Shown here: positions 23,319 through 32,413 of the stretch, piece after piece
Numbering within the stretch: position 1 is the first letter of the stretch
Layout of the letters: each line of letters starts with the position of its first letter
Source: DATBHZ01 sp036557185
Lineage (GTDB): Bacteria > Actinomycetota > Acidimicrobiia > IMCC26256 > JAENVU01
Length of the DNA stretch: 64,000 nucleotides
Direction: 5' to 3'
NCBI GenBank assembly: GCA_036557185.1
Contig: DATBHZ010000117.1
Coordinates: 1 to 64,000, forward strand
Notes under the pieces: generated by a model
What the model was told of the DNA's origin: nothing
Databases searched by the model: none
Seen by the model: only the letters and a program-made list of their open reading frames with translations
Translations under genes and position numbers: made by a program

Positions 23319-24686
23319 TCATCGCGACCGGCGGGCCGGGCCGTTCGAGCCCGCCGGGTACTCCTCGAGCGGAACGAGGCCGCGCGACCAGGCCGACAGC
23401 ACCGGCATCACGACGCGCCAGGACTCCTCGGCCTCGTCTCCACGGACCGACAGGGCAGGGTCGCCGGTGAGCACGTCGAGCAGGAGCCGGCCGTAGGGAG
23501 GTAGGTCGGGCGGAGCCATCGCCGAGGTCAGCTCGAGAGGAGCGAGCGTCCGAGCTCCGGAGCCCGTGCCCATCAGGTCGAGCGTCAGCCCTTCCGGGTC
23601 GAGCCCGAAACGGAGCACGTTGGGCAGGACGTCCGCGTCGCTGCCGAACGGCATGTGCGGCACGGGCCGGAAGCGCACGGCGACCCCTTTGCGGTCCCGA
23701 CCCAGCGCCTTGCCACTGCGGAGCCGGAAGGTCGTTCCCGACCACCGCCAGCTCTCGAGCTCCAGCTCGACCTCGGCGAAGGTCTCCGTGCTCCGGTCGG
23801 GTTCGACGCCGGGCTCGTCGACGTAGGCAGGAACCTCGTGATCACCGATCCGCCCCGCGACGTATCGCGCGCGGCGCGTGCGGCGAACGATGTCGTCGTC
23901 GGTGAGCGGCCGCACCGAGCGCAGCACGTCGACCTTCCGGTCGCGCAAGTCGCGCTCGCCGAGGCTGATCGGCGGCTCCATCGCCACCAGGCACAGCACC
24001 TGCAACAAGTGGTTCTGCACCATGTCCTTCAGCGCGCCTGCGCTGTCGTAGTACCCGGCGCGATCCTCCAGCGTCAGCACTTCGTCCCAGACGATCTCCA
24101 CCTCGGCGATGTGTGAGCTGTTCCAGAGCGGCTCGAGCACGCGGTTTGCGAGCCGGCTGCCGAGCACGTTCTCCACCGTGGTCATCGCCAGGAAGTGGTC
24201 GACGCGGAACACCGCCTCCTCGGGCACGAGATGCTCGAGCAGTCGATTCAGCGCCTCGGCGCCGGCGAGGTCTTCACCGAACGGCTTCTCGAGCACGATC
24301 CGGCTCCCCGGCGGCAGGCCGGCGCGATCGAGTGACGACACCGCTGCAGAGAAGAGCGCCGGGGGAAGCGCGAGGTACACGGCGACGGGAGCGTCGCCCT
24401 CGATCGCCGACGCCACTCCGGCGGGGTCGGTGACGTCGGCTCGTGTGAAGCGCGCCGCCTCGACGATCGCGCGTCGCGCGTCGGCCGGGAGGTCGCCGGC
24501 ATGGCGCTCGAGCTGCTCCGCCGCCCACGCTCGGAACTGCTCGTCGTCCCACTCGCTGCGATCCGCGCCTGTCAGCTCGAACCGATCGCTGAGCTGCCCT
24601 GCGGCGCGCAACGCGACGAGCCCGGGCAGCAGGTATCGCGCGCAGAGGTCACCCGAGGCGCCGAACACGGTGAGTCGATCGATCAC
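23319..24686 (-). CDS. zwf: Glucose-6-phosphate 1-dehydrogenase
   Basis: 455 residues. Oxidises glucose-6-phosphate to 6-phosphogluconolactone with NADP or NAD, entry step of the pentose-phosphate pathway. Visible motifs: the nucleotide-binding FGASGDLCARYLLPGL at the N-terminus, substrate-site lysine in VLEKPFGED, and catalytic RVDHFLAMTTVEN, a variant of the common RIDHYLGKE with the Asp-His pair kept. The GTG at 24686 overlaps the stop of the GH15 gene (GTGA). The divergence from RIDHYLGKE suggests an actinobacterial secondary type. Confidence 0.92.
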   Translation of the reverse strand: MIDRLTVFGASGDLCARYLLPGLVALRAAGQLSDRFELTGADRSEWDDEQFRAWAAEQLERHAGDLPADARRAIVEAARFTRADVTDPAGVASAIEGDAPVAVYLALPPALFSAAVSSLDRAGLPPGSRIVLEKPFGEDLAGAEALNRLLEHLVPEEAVFRVDHFLAMTTVENVLGSRLANRVLEPLWNSSHIAEVEIVWDEVLTLEDRAGYYDSAGALKDMVQNHLLQVLCLVAMEPPISLGERDLRDRKVDVLRSVRPLTDDDIVRRTRRARYVAGRIGDHEVPAYVDEPGVEPDRSTETFAEVELELESWRWSGTTFRLRSGKALGRDRKGVAVRFRPVPHMPFGSDADVLPNVLRFGLDPEGLTLDLMGTGSGARTLAPLELTSAMAPPDLPPYGRLLLDVLTGDPALSVRGDEAEESWRVVMPVLSAWSRGLVPLEEYPAGSNGPARRSR

Positions 24687-26509
24687 CGCGGCACCGCTTT
24701 CGCGCGCGCGAGGTTCACACCGCCGGCGATGACGCCGAGGTGGCTGAACGCTTGCGGGAAGTTGCCCATGAGCGCGCCGCTCGTAGGCTCGATCTGCTCC
24801 GAGAGCAGCCCGAGCGGGCTTGCGCGAGCGCAGAGCGACGCATAGAGCTGCTCGGCTTCTTCGATCCGTCCCTGGAGCGCGAGGTTCTCGACCAGCCAGA
24901 AGCCGCACAACAAGAACGCGCCTTCGTCACCCGGGAGGCCGTCGGTCGACTCGTCGTGCAGATAGCGGTACAGCAGGCCGCCCCCGGCCGAGAGCCGCTC
25001 CGCGATGGCGGCCGTCGTGGCCACCATGCGCGGGTGATCGACCGGCACGACCTGGCGCAGCGGAAGCGCGAGCAGGCTGGCGTCGAGGCCGCCGCCGCCG
25101 TCGAGATGCTCGCGGAAGGACTTGGCGTCCTCGTCCCACGAGTCCTCGAGGATGCGCTGCCGCAAGCGGTCGCCCGCCGCGCGCCACTCCGTGACCGGCC
25201 CCGGCAGAGCATGGCGCTCGCCGATGCTCGCAGCCCGGTCGAGAGCCATCTGGCACATCCCCGCGGAGTACGTGAACACCCTCCCGGGGCTGCGCACCTC
25301 CCAGATGCCCTGGTCCGGCTGCTGCCAAGCTGTGCCGGCCATCTGCGCGAGCTCGGAGAGACCCGCCCACAGCGCGGGCTGGAGCTCGCCGCCGGCGCGG
25401 AGCCACTGGTCGGCGCAATCCAGCACCTCGCCGTAGACGTCGTGCTGGAGCTGGTCAGCGGCACCGTTGCCCCAACGCACCGGGGCCGACCGTCGATAGC
25501 CCTCCAAACCGGTGTCCTCGACCTCGTCGGGCACGGGACCGCCGTCGAGGTCGTACATGATCCGCGGCACCCGGCTCTGCTCGAACGCGTCGAGGACCCA
25601 ACCGAGGAACGCGTCCGCCTCGTCGACGAAGCCGATGCGGCGCATCGCGAACACCGTGAACGCGGCATCCCGGATCCAGGTGTAGCGGTAGTCCCAGTTG
25701 CGGACGCCGCCGACAGGAGCGGGCAACGAAGACGTGGGCGCCGCGACGACCGAGCCGTTCACCCAGTGATCGCACAGCTTCAGTGTGATCGCGGCACGTC
25801 GGACCAGCGACTGCTCGGGGCCGTCGTAGTTGCAGTGCGCCATCCAACGGCGCCACGCGTCCACCGTGTCGCGCACCATGGCCTCGACGTCGAAGCGGTG
25901 GTGGCGACGGAATCGGCCCCACGACAGCACCAGGTCGAGGCGCTCACCTTGGTGCAGCTCGACCGCGCTGCTCAGAGCCGACAATGGGTGGTTACAACGA
26001 AGGTGCAGGCGGAGGTCCGGCCGTCCGGGCAGAACCAGCTCCACCCCACCGAACAAGCTCCGGATCTGCGCGCCGCCGCGAGGCCGAACGTCGATCCGAA
26101 GGCGGACGTCACCGGAGGTGCAGACGGCGGAGCGCACGAGCTCTCCCCGCTGGGCCGGGGCGTCGTCGGTGATGTCGGCGCCCGAACGCAGGGCCAGCGC
26201 ATCCGTGATCCGGACCCGACCGGTGCCACTGGCCATCTCGGTGAGCAGCACCGCGGTGTCGGGCTCGTAGCGCTGACGCGCCTCTACGAGATCGTCGGGT
26301 GCGACGGTGAAATGCCCGCCTCGGTCGTGATCGAGCAAGCCGCAGAAGACCGGGTCGGAGTCGAAACGAGGTAAGCACAGCCACGGGATGGAACCATCGA
26401 TGCCGGCGAGCGCCACCGTCGTTCCGTCGCCGATGAGACCGAGATCCTCGAGCGCCAAATACCCCTCATGCCGCCGAACCGGCCGGAATGGTGGATCGGG
26501 ATCGAGCAC
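24683..26509 (-). CDS. Glycoside hydrolase family 15 protein (trehalase/glucoamylase-like)
   Basis: 608 residues. An N-terminal beta-sandwich domain (about 1-230, with IPWLCLPRFDSDPVFCGLLD) precedes an (alpha/alpha)6 barrel containing GGVRNWDYRYTWIRDAAF, DVYGEVLDC and EGAFLLCGFWLVENL, all characteristic of the bacterial GH15 group that includes actinobacterial trehalases. No signal peptide, so it acts in the cytoplasm. Translational coupling to zwf would link glucose release from trehalose or glycogen to the pentose-phosphate pathway. It starts two bases after the stop of the SnoaL-like gene. Confidence 0.9.
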   Translation of the reverse strand: MLDPDPPFRPVRRHEGYLALEDLGLIGDGTTVALAGIDGSIPWLCLPRFDSDPVFCGLLDHDRGGHFTVAPDDLVEARQRYEPDTAVLLTEMASGTGRVRITDALALRSGADITDDAPAQRGELVRSAVCTSGDVRLRIDVRPRGGAQIRSLFGGVELVLPGRPDLRLHLRCNHPLSALSSAVELHQGERLDLVLSWGRFRRHHRFDVEAMVRDTVDAWRRWMAHCNYDGPEQSLVRRAAITLKLCDHWVNGSVVAAPTSSLPAPVGGVRNWDYRYTWIRDAAFTVFAMRRIGFVDEADAFLGWVLDAFEQSRVPRIMYDLDGGPVPDEVEDTGLEGYRRSAPVRWGNGAADQLQHDVYGEVLDCADQWLRAGGELQPALWAGLSELAQMAGTAWQQPDQGIWEVRSPGRVFTYSAGMCQMALDRAASIGERHALPGPVTEWRAAGDRLRQRILEDSWDEDAKSFREHLDGGGGLDASLLALPLRQVVPVDHPRMVATTAAIAERLSAGGGLLYRYLHDESTDGLPGDEGAFLLCGFWLVENLALQGRIEEAEQLYASLCARASPLGLLSEQIEPTSGALMGNFPQAFSHLGVIAGGVNLARAKAVPR

Positions 26510-26511
26510 CG

Positions 26512-26934
26512 CTACTGGTAGCCCTGCATGATGTGCTCAACCCACCACTCGGGCGCCGCGCTCATGAGGGTCTGCATGTCCCAGTAGTCCCACCAACGCA
26601 CGAGCTTCCCGGCGCGCACCTCCATCACCGACACGAAGGGCAACACCACGCTCTCGCCCGTGCCCCAATACCACTCCTCGGCATGCTCGGTGACGACCAT
26701 GTCGCGGTCGGCCACGATCGGACCGTCGCGCAGCACGTAGCGCTCGAGCGGGCCCAGTCCGAGCCGGAGCCGGGCCGCGATCGCTGCGGGCCCTCGAGCT
26801 CCCTCCTCGGGAGCAGGCACATCGGTGTAGTGCCCGTCGTCGGTGAAGAAGGCCCCGCAGGCGTCGAAATCCCGCCGACCGAGCGTCTCCCAGAACCTCT
26901 CGACCAGTGCACGGTTCGCACTCTCGTCGGCCAT
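26512..26934 (-). CDS. SnoaL/limonene-epoxide-hydrolase-like protein
   Basis: 140 residues with the cone-shaped alpha+beta barrel pattern of the NTF2/SnoaL superfamily: NRALVERFWETLGRRDFDAC at the start, FFTDDGHYTDVPAP, and KLVRWWDYWDM near the end. Members include small epoxide hydrolases, isomerases and many proteins of unknown function. It leads an apparent operon with the GH15 and zwf genes. Confidence 0.82.
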   Translation of the reverse strand: MADESANRALVERFWETLGRRDFDACGAFFTDDGHYTDVPAPEEGARGPAAIAARLRLGLGPLERYVLRDGPIVADRDMVVTEHAEEWYWGTGESVVLPFVSVMEVRAGKLVRWWDYWDMQTLMSAAPEWWVEHIMQGYQ

Positions 26935-27007
26935 GCCACGCAGGCTATCGAGGCCCGAAACGCCCGGATGCGGTCAAGCCCCGGTGCCCATCGGTCGACA
27001 ACCATGC

Positions 27008-28003
27008 GTGGTCATCCCGGCCCAGTCTCACGACGCGCCCGCACGCGCTCCGCGCCCCGAGTCGAGCGCCGTGCTGCAAGCCCAGCAGCTCGCGCAACGG
27101 CTCCGCGCCGCGCTCGCGCAGGTCCTGCGCGGCAAGCCCGCAGCCGTCCAGCACGCGCTGGTCGCGCTCCTCTCCGGAGGCCACCTCCTCATCGACGACG
27201 TGCCAGGCGTCGGCAAGACATTGCTCGCGAAGTCGATCGCACGATCCCTGGGCGGCTCCTTCCACCGCGTACAGAGCACGCCCGACCTGCTGCCGACGGA
27301 ACTCACCGGCGTCTCCGTGTTCGACATCTCGCGCAGCGAATGGACGTTCCGGCCGGGACCCCTCTTCGCGAACGTCGTCCTGGTTGACGAGCTGAACCGC
27401 GCGACTCCCCGGACACAGGCCGCGCTGCTTGAAGCGATGGAAGAGCGCCAGGTCACGACCGACGGATCGACGCGTCCATTGCCGCAGCCGTTCTTCCTCG
27501 TGGCGACGCAGAACCCACACGAGACGGCCGGAACGTTTCCGCTCGTCGAGGGTCAGCTCGACCGGTTCGCCCTCGTCACCGAGATCGGGGTGCCGGACGC
27601 GCGTACCGAGCGTGAGCTCCTCCTCGGCACGGGTGGAGAGCCGGCGCTCGCGCACCTCGAGGTCGTCGCCGAGACCCACGAGCTCGCCGCCGCGATCCGA
27701 GCAGTGGGATCCGTGCACGTCGCCGACGCGCTCGCGGACTACGTCGTCGCTGTCGCATCGGCGACGCGCAACCAGCCGGACATCGCGATCGGCGCCAGCC
27801 CGAGGGCCAGCATCTCGTGGCTGCGCGGAGCGCAGGCCCTCGCGGTGCTCGACGGGCGTGACTACGTCGTGCCGGACGACCTCCAGCAGCTCGCGGTCCC
27901 GTGCCTCGCGCACCGGCTGGTTCTGCACGACGTCACGAGGCTCGACGACGCGCGTGCCATCGTGACCGCGTTGCTCGACTCCGTGCCCGTGCCCCGGCCG
28001 TGA
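27008..28003 (+). CDS. MoxR-family AAA+ ATPase
   Basis: About 331 residues. Walker A DDVPGVGKTLLAKS, Walker B VVLVDELNRATP, sensor ATQNPHE and a C-terminal lid with the family's SPRAS and DD motifs. MoxR ATPases act as chaperones that mature or activate partner proteins; the usual partners are a DUF58 protein and a transglutaminase, both encoded next. The GTG at 27008 is the most likely start, but an in-frame GTG at 26984 cannot be excluded. The stop overlaps the DUF58 start (GTGA). Confidence 0.9.
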   Translation: MVIPAQSHDAPARAPRPESSAVLQAQQLAQRLRAALAQVLRGKPAAVQHALVALLSGGHLLIDDVPGVGKTLLAKSIARSLGGSFHRVQSTPDLLPTELTGVSVFDISRSEWTFRPGPLFANVVLVDELNRATPRTQAALLEAMEERQVTTDGSTRPLPQPFFLVATQNPHETAGTFPLVEGQLDRFALVTEIGVPDARTERELLLGTGGEPALAHLEVVAETHELAAAIRAVGSVHVADALADYVVAVASATRNQPDIAIGASPRASISWLRGAQALAVLDGRDYVVPDDLQQLAVPCLAHRLVLHDVTRLDDARAIVTALLDSVPVPRP

Positions 28004-28935
28004 GCCGGTCGTCCTTCCCGACCCCTGTCGCTCTTCGCAAGCTCGGCCTCGCGTTCGCCGTGTTGGCCGTCGCGTTGCTCCTGGTCGGCCGCACGACGGG
28101 TGCGGGATGGAACGTGGTGATCCTGTGCGTGCTCGCGGCGATCCTCGCGATCGGTGCGCTCACGCCGATCGCCGGGTTGCTCCGCGTGCGGATCCGGGCG
28201 GGTGCCCCGAGGGACGCCGTCGCCGGCAGACCGTTCGAGCTCACGATCACCGCGAGCGGCCGAGCCCGAACGTTGCGGCTCCGCACGCTGGATCCGGAGA
28301 GCTCGTGGACCTTGGTCGACGCGCCGTGCACAGGAGCACTCACCGTGCTTCGGAACCGCCGAGGCGTGCTCGACACCGTGCTCGTCGAGCTGCGGTCGGC
28401 ACATGCACTCGGGCTCGTCGACTGGCGGCGAAGGGTGCGCATGCAGCTCCCGGCACCCATCGAGGTCGGGCCGCGACCGGAGCGCGTGCCGTTCCGCGCG
28501 CATCGCAGCAGCGCGCGCACGACGGCGGATGCGCTCACAGCGGCTCGTTCCGGAGCGGAGCTCACGCGGGGAGTGCGGGAGTACACGCCCGGGGACCCGG
28601 TGCGCCTGCTGCACTGGCCCGCCACCGCGCGAGCCGGCACCCCGATGGTGCGTGAGCTGGACGGTCCGCAGCGACCCCGGCTGATCGTCGTCGCGGACCT
28701 GCGGACCTTCGACCCGGAGCGCACGGCGGCGCTCGCGGCCGGTGCAGCAATCGACGCGCTCGCACACGGGGCGCGCGTGGACCTTGCAACCGCCGAGGCG
28801 TCCGGGCCGCGGTTCGGCCGGGTGACAACCCCTATCGACGTCGGTCGGCGGCTCGCGCGCGCCGTCGAGGGACCGCCGCCCGAGGGCCCGTTCGACCCCG
28901 ACTGCCAGGTTCTCAGGCCGACTGGCCACCGATGA
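28000..28935 (+). CDS. DUF58 domain membrane protein
   Basis: 311 residues. Two adjacent membrane helices near the N-terminus (about 10-52) and a DUF58 domain with the signature REYTPGDPVRLLHWPATAR, followed by a von Willebrand A-like start (RLIVVADLRTF). It is the standard partner of MoxR ATPases. Overlaps of four bases on both sides (GTGA, ATGA) make a three-gene translational unit. Confidence 0.88.
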   Translation: MSRSSFPTPVALRKLGLAFAVLAVALLLVGRTTGAGWNVVILCVLAAILAIGALTPIAGLLRVRIRAGAPRDAVAGRPFELTITASGRARTLRLRTLDPESSWTLVDAPCTGALTVLRNRRGVLDTVLVELRSAHALGLVDWRRRVRMQLPAPIEVGPRPERVPFRAHRSSARTTADALTAARSGAELTRGVREYTPGDPVRLLHWPATARAGTPMVRELDGPQRPRLIVVADLRTFDPERTAALAAGAAIDALAHGARVDLATAEASGPRFGRVTTPIDVGRRLARAVEGPPPEGPFDPDCQVLRPTGHR

Positions 28936-31070
28936 GCCTCCGCCGGAACGAGGCGCCAGCCACCCGCGAGACGGAGCCGTCGCTCGAGCTGCGGGTCGCC
29001 GTGCTGGCAACGATGATCAGTGCCTCCGTGGGCTTGTTGCGCGAGGGCGTCGGGACGTCCGCGCTGTGGCTCGCCGTGCTCGCCGGCTTCCCCCTGGCGG
29101 CCTTCGTGCAACATCGGGCGAGCGCGAAGCGGCGTGCCGTCCTGCACGTTGTAGCGACGGCGGCCGGGCTCGCCGTTGTCGTGCACGTGATCTCCACGGT
29201 CGCTTCCCAAGCACAGAGCGGTGCCGCGGCGCTGCAAGTGCCGCTGGCGCAAGCGTTCCTCTGGCTGCTGCTGTGCCAGGCGGTGGACACCTCCAATCGC
29301 CGGAGTCTGCTCGTGCTGCTCATCGCGTCGCCGGTGATCGTCGGGACTGCCGGGGTTCTCTCGATCGACATGGCGCTCGCGGTTTGGATCGCGCTTTGGG
29401 CCGTGAGCCTGCTGGTCGCGATCGTGCTGTCGCACCGCGACGAGATGGCATCCCTGCCTCGGCTCGGTGCGATCCGCCCGAAGCGAAGCGAGATTTCCTC
29501 GGCGATCGGAACGTCGCTCGCCGGCGGGCTCGCGGTGGTGCTGATCGGCGCAGCCATCTTCATGGTGGCGCCCGTCGCGGGTACCAGCCGCAGCCTGACG
29601 TTTCCGGCGTCGCTCGGACCGCGCGATCCGGTCGCGCTGCCCGGCGAGCTCTCCAATCCCACGCTCGGCTCCGGCGACCCGGCCAACGGCTCGGGAGGCT
29701 CGAGCTCGGGAAGCCGGGCCTCCTTCGGCTACTTCGGCTTCTCCAAGACGCTCGACACCTCGCTGCGCGGCCGGCCGGACAACACGGTCGTCATGCGCGT
29801 CCGCGCGTCGTCGGGTGACTTCTGGCAGGCCCAGACGTTCGACCGTTGGGACGGACGCGTCTGGACCGTGTCGGACGATCGGCCGACGCCGCTGCGAGGT
29901 GGCACCTCGATACCCATTCCGGGCGTCGACGCCGATGGTGTGCGCTTCCCCGACGTACCCACTGACGAGCTCGTCCAGACGTACTACCTGGATCGTGACG
30001 CGCCGAACATGATCTTCGGGGCCGAGAGTCCTGTGCGCCTCTACTTCCCCGAGCACATCGTGTTCCAGGTTCCCGACGGATCGGTGCGCGCCGGCGTGAA
30101 CCTGTACAACGGCGCCGTCTACACGGTGGTGAGCCGCAGGGCGCTCACGACCCCCACGGTGCTCCGAGCGGCCAACGACCGTCTCGAGATCCCGCCGAGC
30201 ATCCTCGAACAGTACGCGGCCGCGCCGGTCACGACATCACGAGTCCGCGCGCTCGCCGCGAGGATCACGGCCGCGGCCCCGACGACGTACGACAAGGTCC
30301 GGGCGCTCGAGGCGTGGATGTCGGCGCACACCAAGTACACGATCGACATCCCGCCGCTGCCCAAGGGTGCCGACGCCGTCGACCAATTCCTGTTCGTGGA
30401 CCGCCGCGGGTTCTGCGAGCAGATCGGCACGAGCCTCGTAGTGATGCTGCGGTCGCTCGGGATCCCGGCTCGTTTGGCCGTGGGCTACGCCCAGGGCGAG
30501 CGCAACCCGTTCACCGGGCTCTACGAGGTGCGCGCCAGCGACGCGCACGCCTGGGCCCAGGTGTACTTCCCCGGCGTCGGCTGGCAGAGCTTCGATCCGA
30601 CCGCGTCGGTGCCGCTCGCGGGCGACTCCGCGATCAACGGCGCCGGGTCCGGTGCATGGGCGTACCTCACGGCCCATCTGTCGATCCCCCGCTGGCTCGC
30701 ACCCGCGGGTTCCGCGCTCGTCGTGCTGATCGTCGTGGCCGCGCTCGGCGTCGGCATACGGCGCCGTCGGCGCAGCGGGCGTTCCGTCGCCGTCCCGTCC
30801 TGGGCGTCGCAGCGCCTCGGCGAGCTCGAGACCTGGGGTGCAACGCACGGGCGCGCACGCGCGCCTTCCGAATCGACGCGGAGGTATACGGCTGCGCTCG
30901 CCTCGCTCGACGACCACCGCGCGGCGCGGATCCAGATCGCGGGACGCGTCCTCGACGCGGCGATGTTCTCGTCGCACGAGATCCCGCCAGGCGCGCGCGC
31001 AGAGGTCGAGCACCTGCTCGCCGAGCTCGCCGAGGCCGGCGAGGCCTCGACACCGGTCGCTCGCGTCTAG
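28932..31070 (+). CDS. TgpA-like membrane transglutaminase
   Basis: 712 residues. About six membrane helices occupy the first ~220 residues, an extracytoplasmic region contains a transglutaminase core (nucleophile in RRGFCEQIGTSLVVML, histidine in DAHAWAQVYF, aspartate in FDPTAS), and a last helix near residue 600 precedes a cytoplasmic tail. Homologues have a periplasmic transglutaminase or protease domain of uncertain substrate. Third member of the MoxR-DUF58 unit. Its TAG shares the tetranucleotide CTAG with the convergent gene's stop. Confidence 0.88.
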   Translation: MSLRRNEAPATRETEPSLELRVAVLATMISASVGLLREGVGTSALWLAVLAGFPLAAFVQHRASAKRRAVLHVVATAAGLAVVVHVISTVASQAQSGAAALQVPLAQAFLWLLLCQAVDTSNRRSLLVLLIASPVIVGTAGVLSIDMALAVWIALWAVSLLVAIVLSHRDEMASLPRLGAIRPKRSEISSAIGTSLAGGLAVVLIGAAIFMVAPVAGTSRSLTFPASLGPRDPVALPGELSNPTLGSGDPANGSGGSSSGSRASFGYFGFSKTLDTSLRGRPDNTVVMRVRASSGDFWQAQTFDRWDGRVWTVSDDRPTPLRGGTSIPIPGVDADGVRFPDVPTDELVQTYYLDRDAPNMIFGAESPVRLYFPEHIVFQVPDGSVRAGVNLYNGAVYTVVSRRALTTPTVLRAANDRLEIPPSILEQYAAAPVTTSRVRALAARITAAAPTTYDKVRALEAWMSAHTKYTIDIPPLPKGADAVDQFLFVDRRGFCEQIGTSLVVMLRSLGIPARLAVGYAQGERNPFTGLYEVRASDAHAWAQVYFPGVGWQSFDPTASVPLAGDSAINGAGSGAWAYLTAHLSIPRWLAPAGSALVVLIVVAALGVGIRRRRRSGRSVAVPSWASQRLGELETWGATHGRARAPSESTRRYTAALASLDDHRAARIQIAGRVLDAAMFSSHEIPPGARAEVEHLLAELAEAGEASTPVARV

Positions 31071-32074
31071 GCGACCGGGACGCCCTCGAAGACCGCCGCG
31101 CGCACACCCCTGCGCGCCAGCTCCTCGAGGAAGGCGCGCGGCGCCGCGATCTGACCGAGCCCGCGCACGCCCGGCTCCGCCCTGACGAGGCTCGGGAGCG
31201 CGCCGGCCAACGCCGCCACCGTCACCGCCAACACGGTCCCGGTCGCGATCGCTGTCCGCTCGACGGCTCCGTACACGAGTGGCTCCCTCCCGGGCCCGCG
31301 ACGTCCCCAGGTCTCGACGCGCAACGCGCCCCACGAGCCTTCCGGGTCGTTGCGGCCCGGCAGTGCGATCCGGGGCCGTCGGTCCGGCTCCGCTTGGCGC
31401 ACTGCGACTCGTTGCGCGTCGGGGAACGCCCGCAGCAACAGATCGACGGCAGTGCCCACGACCTCGCACTCGTGCGCGCCGACCGGATCGGGGAACCAGA
31501 TCAGCTCACGGGCACCTCGGCGCCTCGCCTCCGTGCGCCGCCCGTCGCGAACCTCGACGGGCCGTTCGCGCAACGCGCGTCGCACTGTCGAATGCGACGC
31601 ATCGCCGGCCGCACCGTAGCGAGCCACGTTGATCTCGTCGACGACGTCGAAGGAGTCCGCTGCGTGACGCGCCAGCACGTCCGCGAGTCCCGGCGCGAGA
31701 CCGCACCCGGCGGCGAGTGTCACCCCGGCGTCGCGCGCCATCGCTTCGAACGAGAGCATGCCCTGGATGCCCAGGACGTCGTCGCCCGCAGACGCGAGCG
31801 GGACGCGCGCCGCCATCGCAGCACGTGCGACACCGATGTCCGCGCCGGCGGGAACGGCCGACGCGATCGCGTCGACGCCGTCGGGAAGCTCCGGTATCCC
31901 GTCCCTGGCCCATGCGATCGGTTCGGCTTTGTCCCCCATCACGCCGGCGACGGCCTCGGCCCGCTCTGCAGAGCGGTCGGCGATCAGCACGTGATCGATG
32001 GAGGGTGTCTCGACGAGCTGGCGCGCGGCGCGCGCGCCGACGGCACCCGCACCCTGCAGCAGAACCGTTGTCAC
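31067..32074 (-). CDS. Saccharopine-dehydrogenase-like NAD(P)-binding protein
   Basis: 335 residues. An N-terminal Rossmann fold begins VLLQGAGAVGARAARQLVE, followed by an acidic-residue segment (IADRSAERAEAV) for the nucleotide ribose and a catalytic half containing LAAGCGLAPGLADVLARHA, as in saccharopine dehydrogenase-like and trans-acting enoyl reductase proteins. Substrate unknown. The GTG start overlaps the stop of a 45-codon gene upstream (GTGA). Confidence 0.8.
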   Translation of the reverse strand: MTTVLLQGAGAVGARAARQLVETPSIDHVLIADRSAERAEAVAGVMGDKAEPIAWARDGIPELPDGVDAIASAVPAGADIGVARAAMAARVPLASAGDDVLGIQGMLSFEAMARDAGVTLAAGCGLAPGLADVLARHAADSFDVVDEINVARYGAAGDASHSTVRRALRERPVEVRDGRRTEARRRGARELIWFPDPVGAHECEVVGTAVDLLLRAFPDAQRVAVRQAEPDRRPRIALPGRNDPEGSWGALRVETWGRRGPGREPLVYGAVERTAIATGTVLAVTVAALAGALPSLVRAEPGVRGLGQIAAPRAFLEELARRGVRAAVFEGVPVA

Positions 32075-32208
32075 CGGAAGTCTGGTCCGCGCAGCTCCCG
32101 CCAGCCGCCGTTAGTGGGCGGAACCCCGCCCTTGCCCCGCAGCTTCATGATCCCGCCTGCCAGCGCAGCGACCAGCACAACGAGCAGGCCTCGCCGAAAT
32201 GCACGCAC
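32071..32208 (-). CDS. 45-residue membrane peptide upstream of the oxidoreductase
   Basis: The frame reads VRAFRRGLLVVLVAALAGGI and continues MKLRGKGGVPPTNGGWRELR before GPDFR and a stop. It has a basic N-terminus, one hydrophobic helix (about 8-20) and a polar Gly-rich tail. The stop overlaps the GTG of the next gene, so it is placed to be translationally coupled. No family is recognised. Confidence 0.6.
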   Translation of the reverse strand: MRAFRRGLLVVLVAALAGGIMKLRGKGGVPPTNGGWRELRGPDFR

Positions 32209-32267
32209 GCGGCGAGTGTATCGACGCGGTGCGGAGGGGGCACCAGGCGGATTCGGGAGGGGTCGAG

Positions 32268-32341
32268 TGGGGCTAGCTGGAATCGAACCAGCGACCTCAT
32301 CCTTATCAGGGATGCGCTCTAACCGACTGAGCTATAGCCCC
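32268..32341 (-). tRNA. tRNA-Ile (anticodon GAT)
   Basis: The minus strand gives a cloverleaf with a perfect 7-bp acceptor GGGGCTA/TAGCCCC, D arm GCTCAGTCGGTTAGAGC, anticodon loop CTGATAA (GAT) and T arm GGTTCGATTCC, with A as discriminator. It follows DUF3566 downstream of gyrA, its usual actinobacterial place. Confidence 0.96.
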
Positions 32342-32413
32342 CGAAGGCGAACGCGCAGAGTACCAGGGCGCGTCTTGCGAACTCCGGCGAACATTGCGAC
32401 GGAACGCGTCGCG

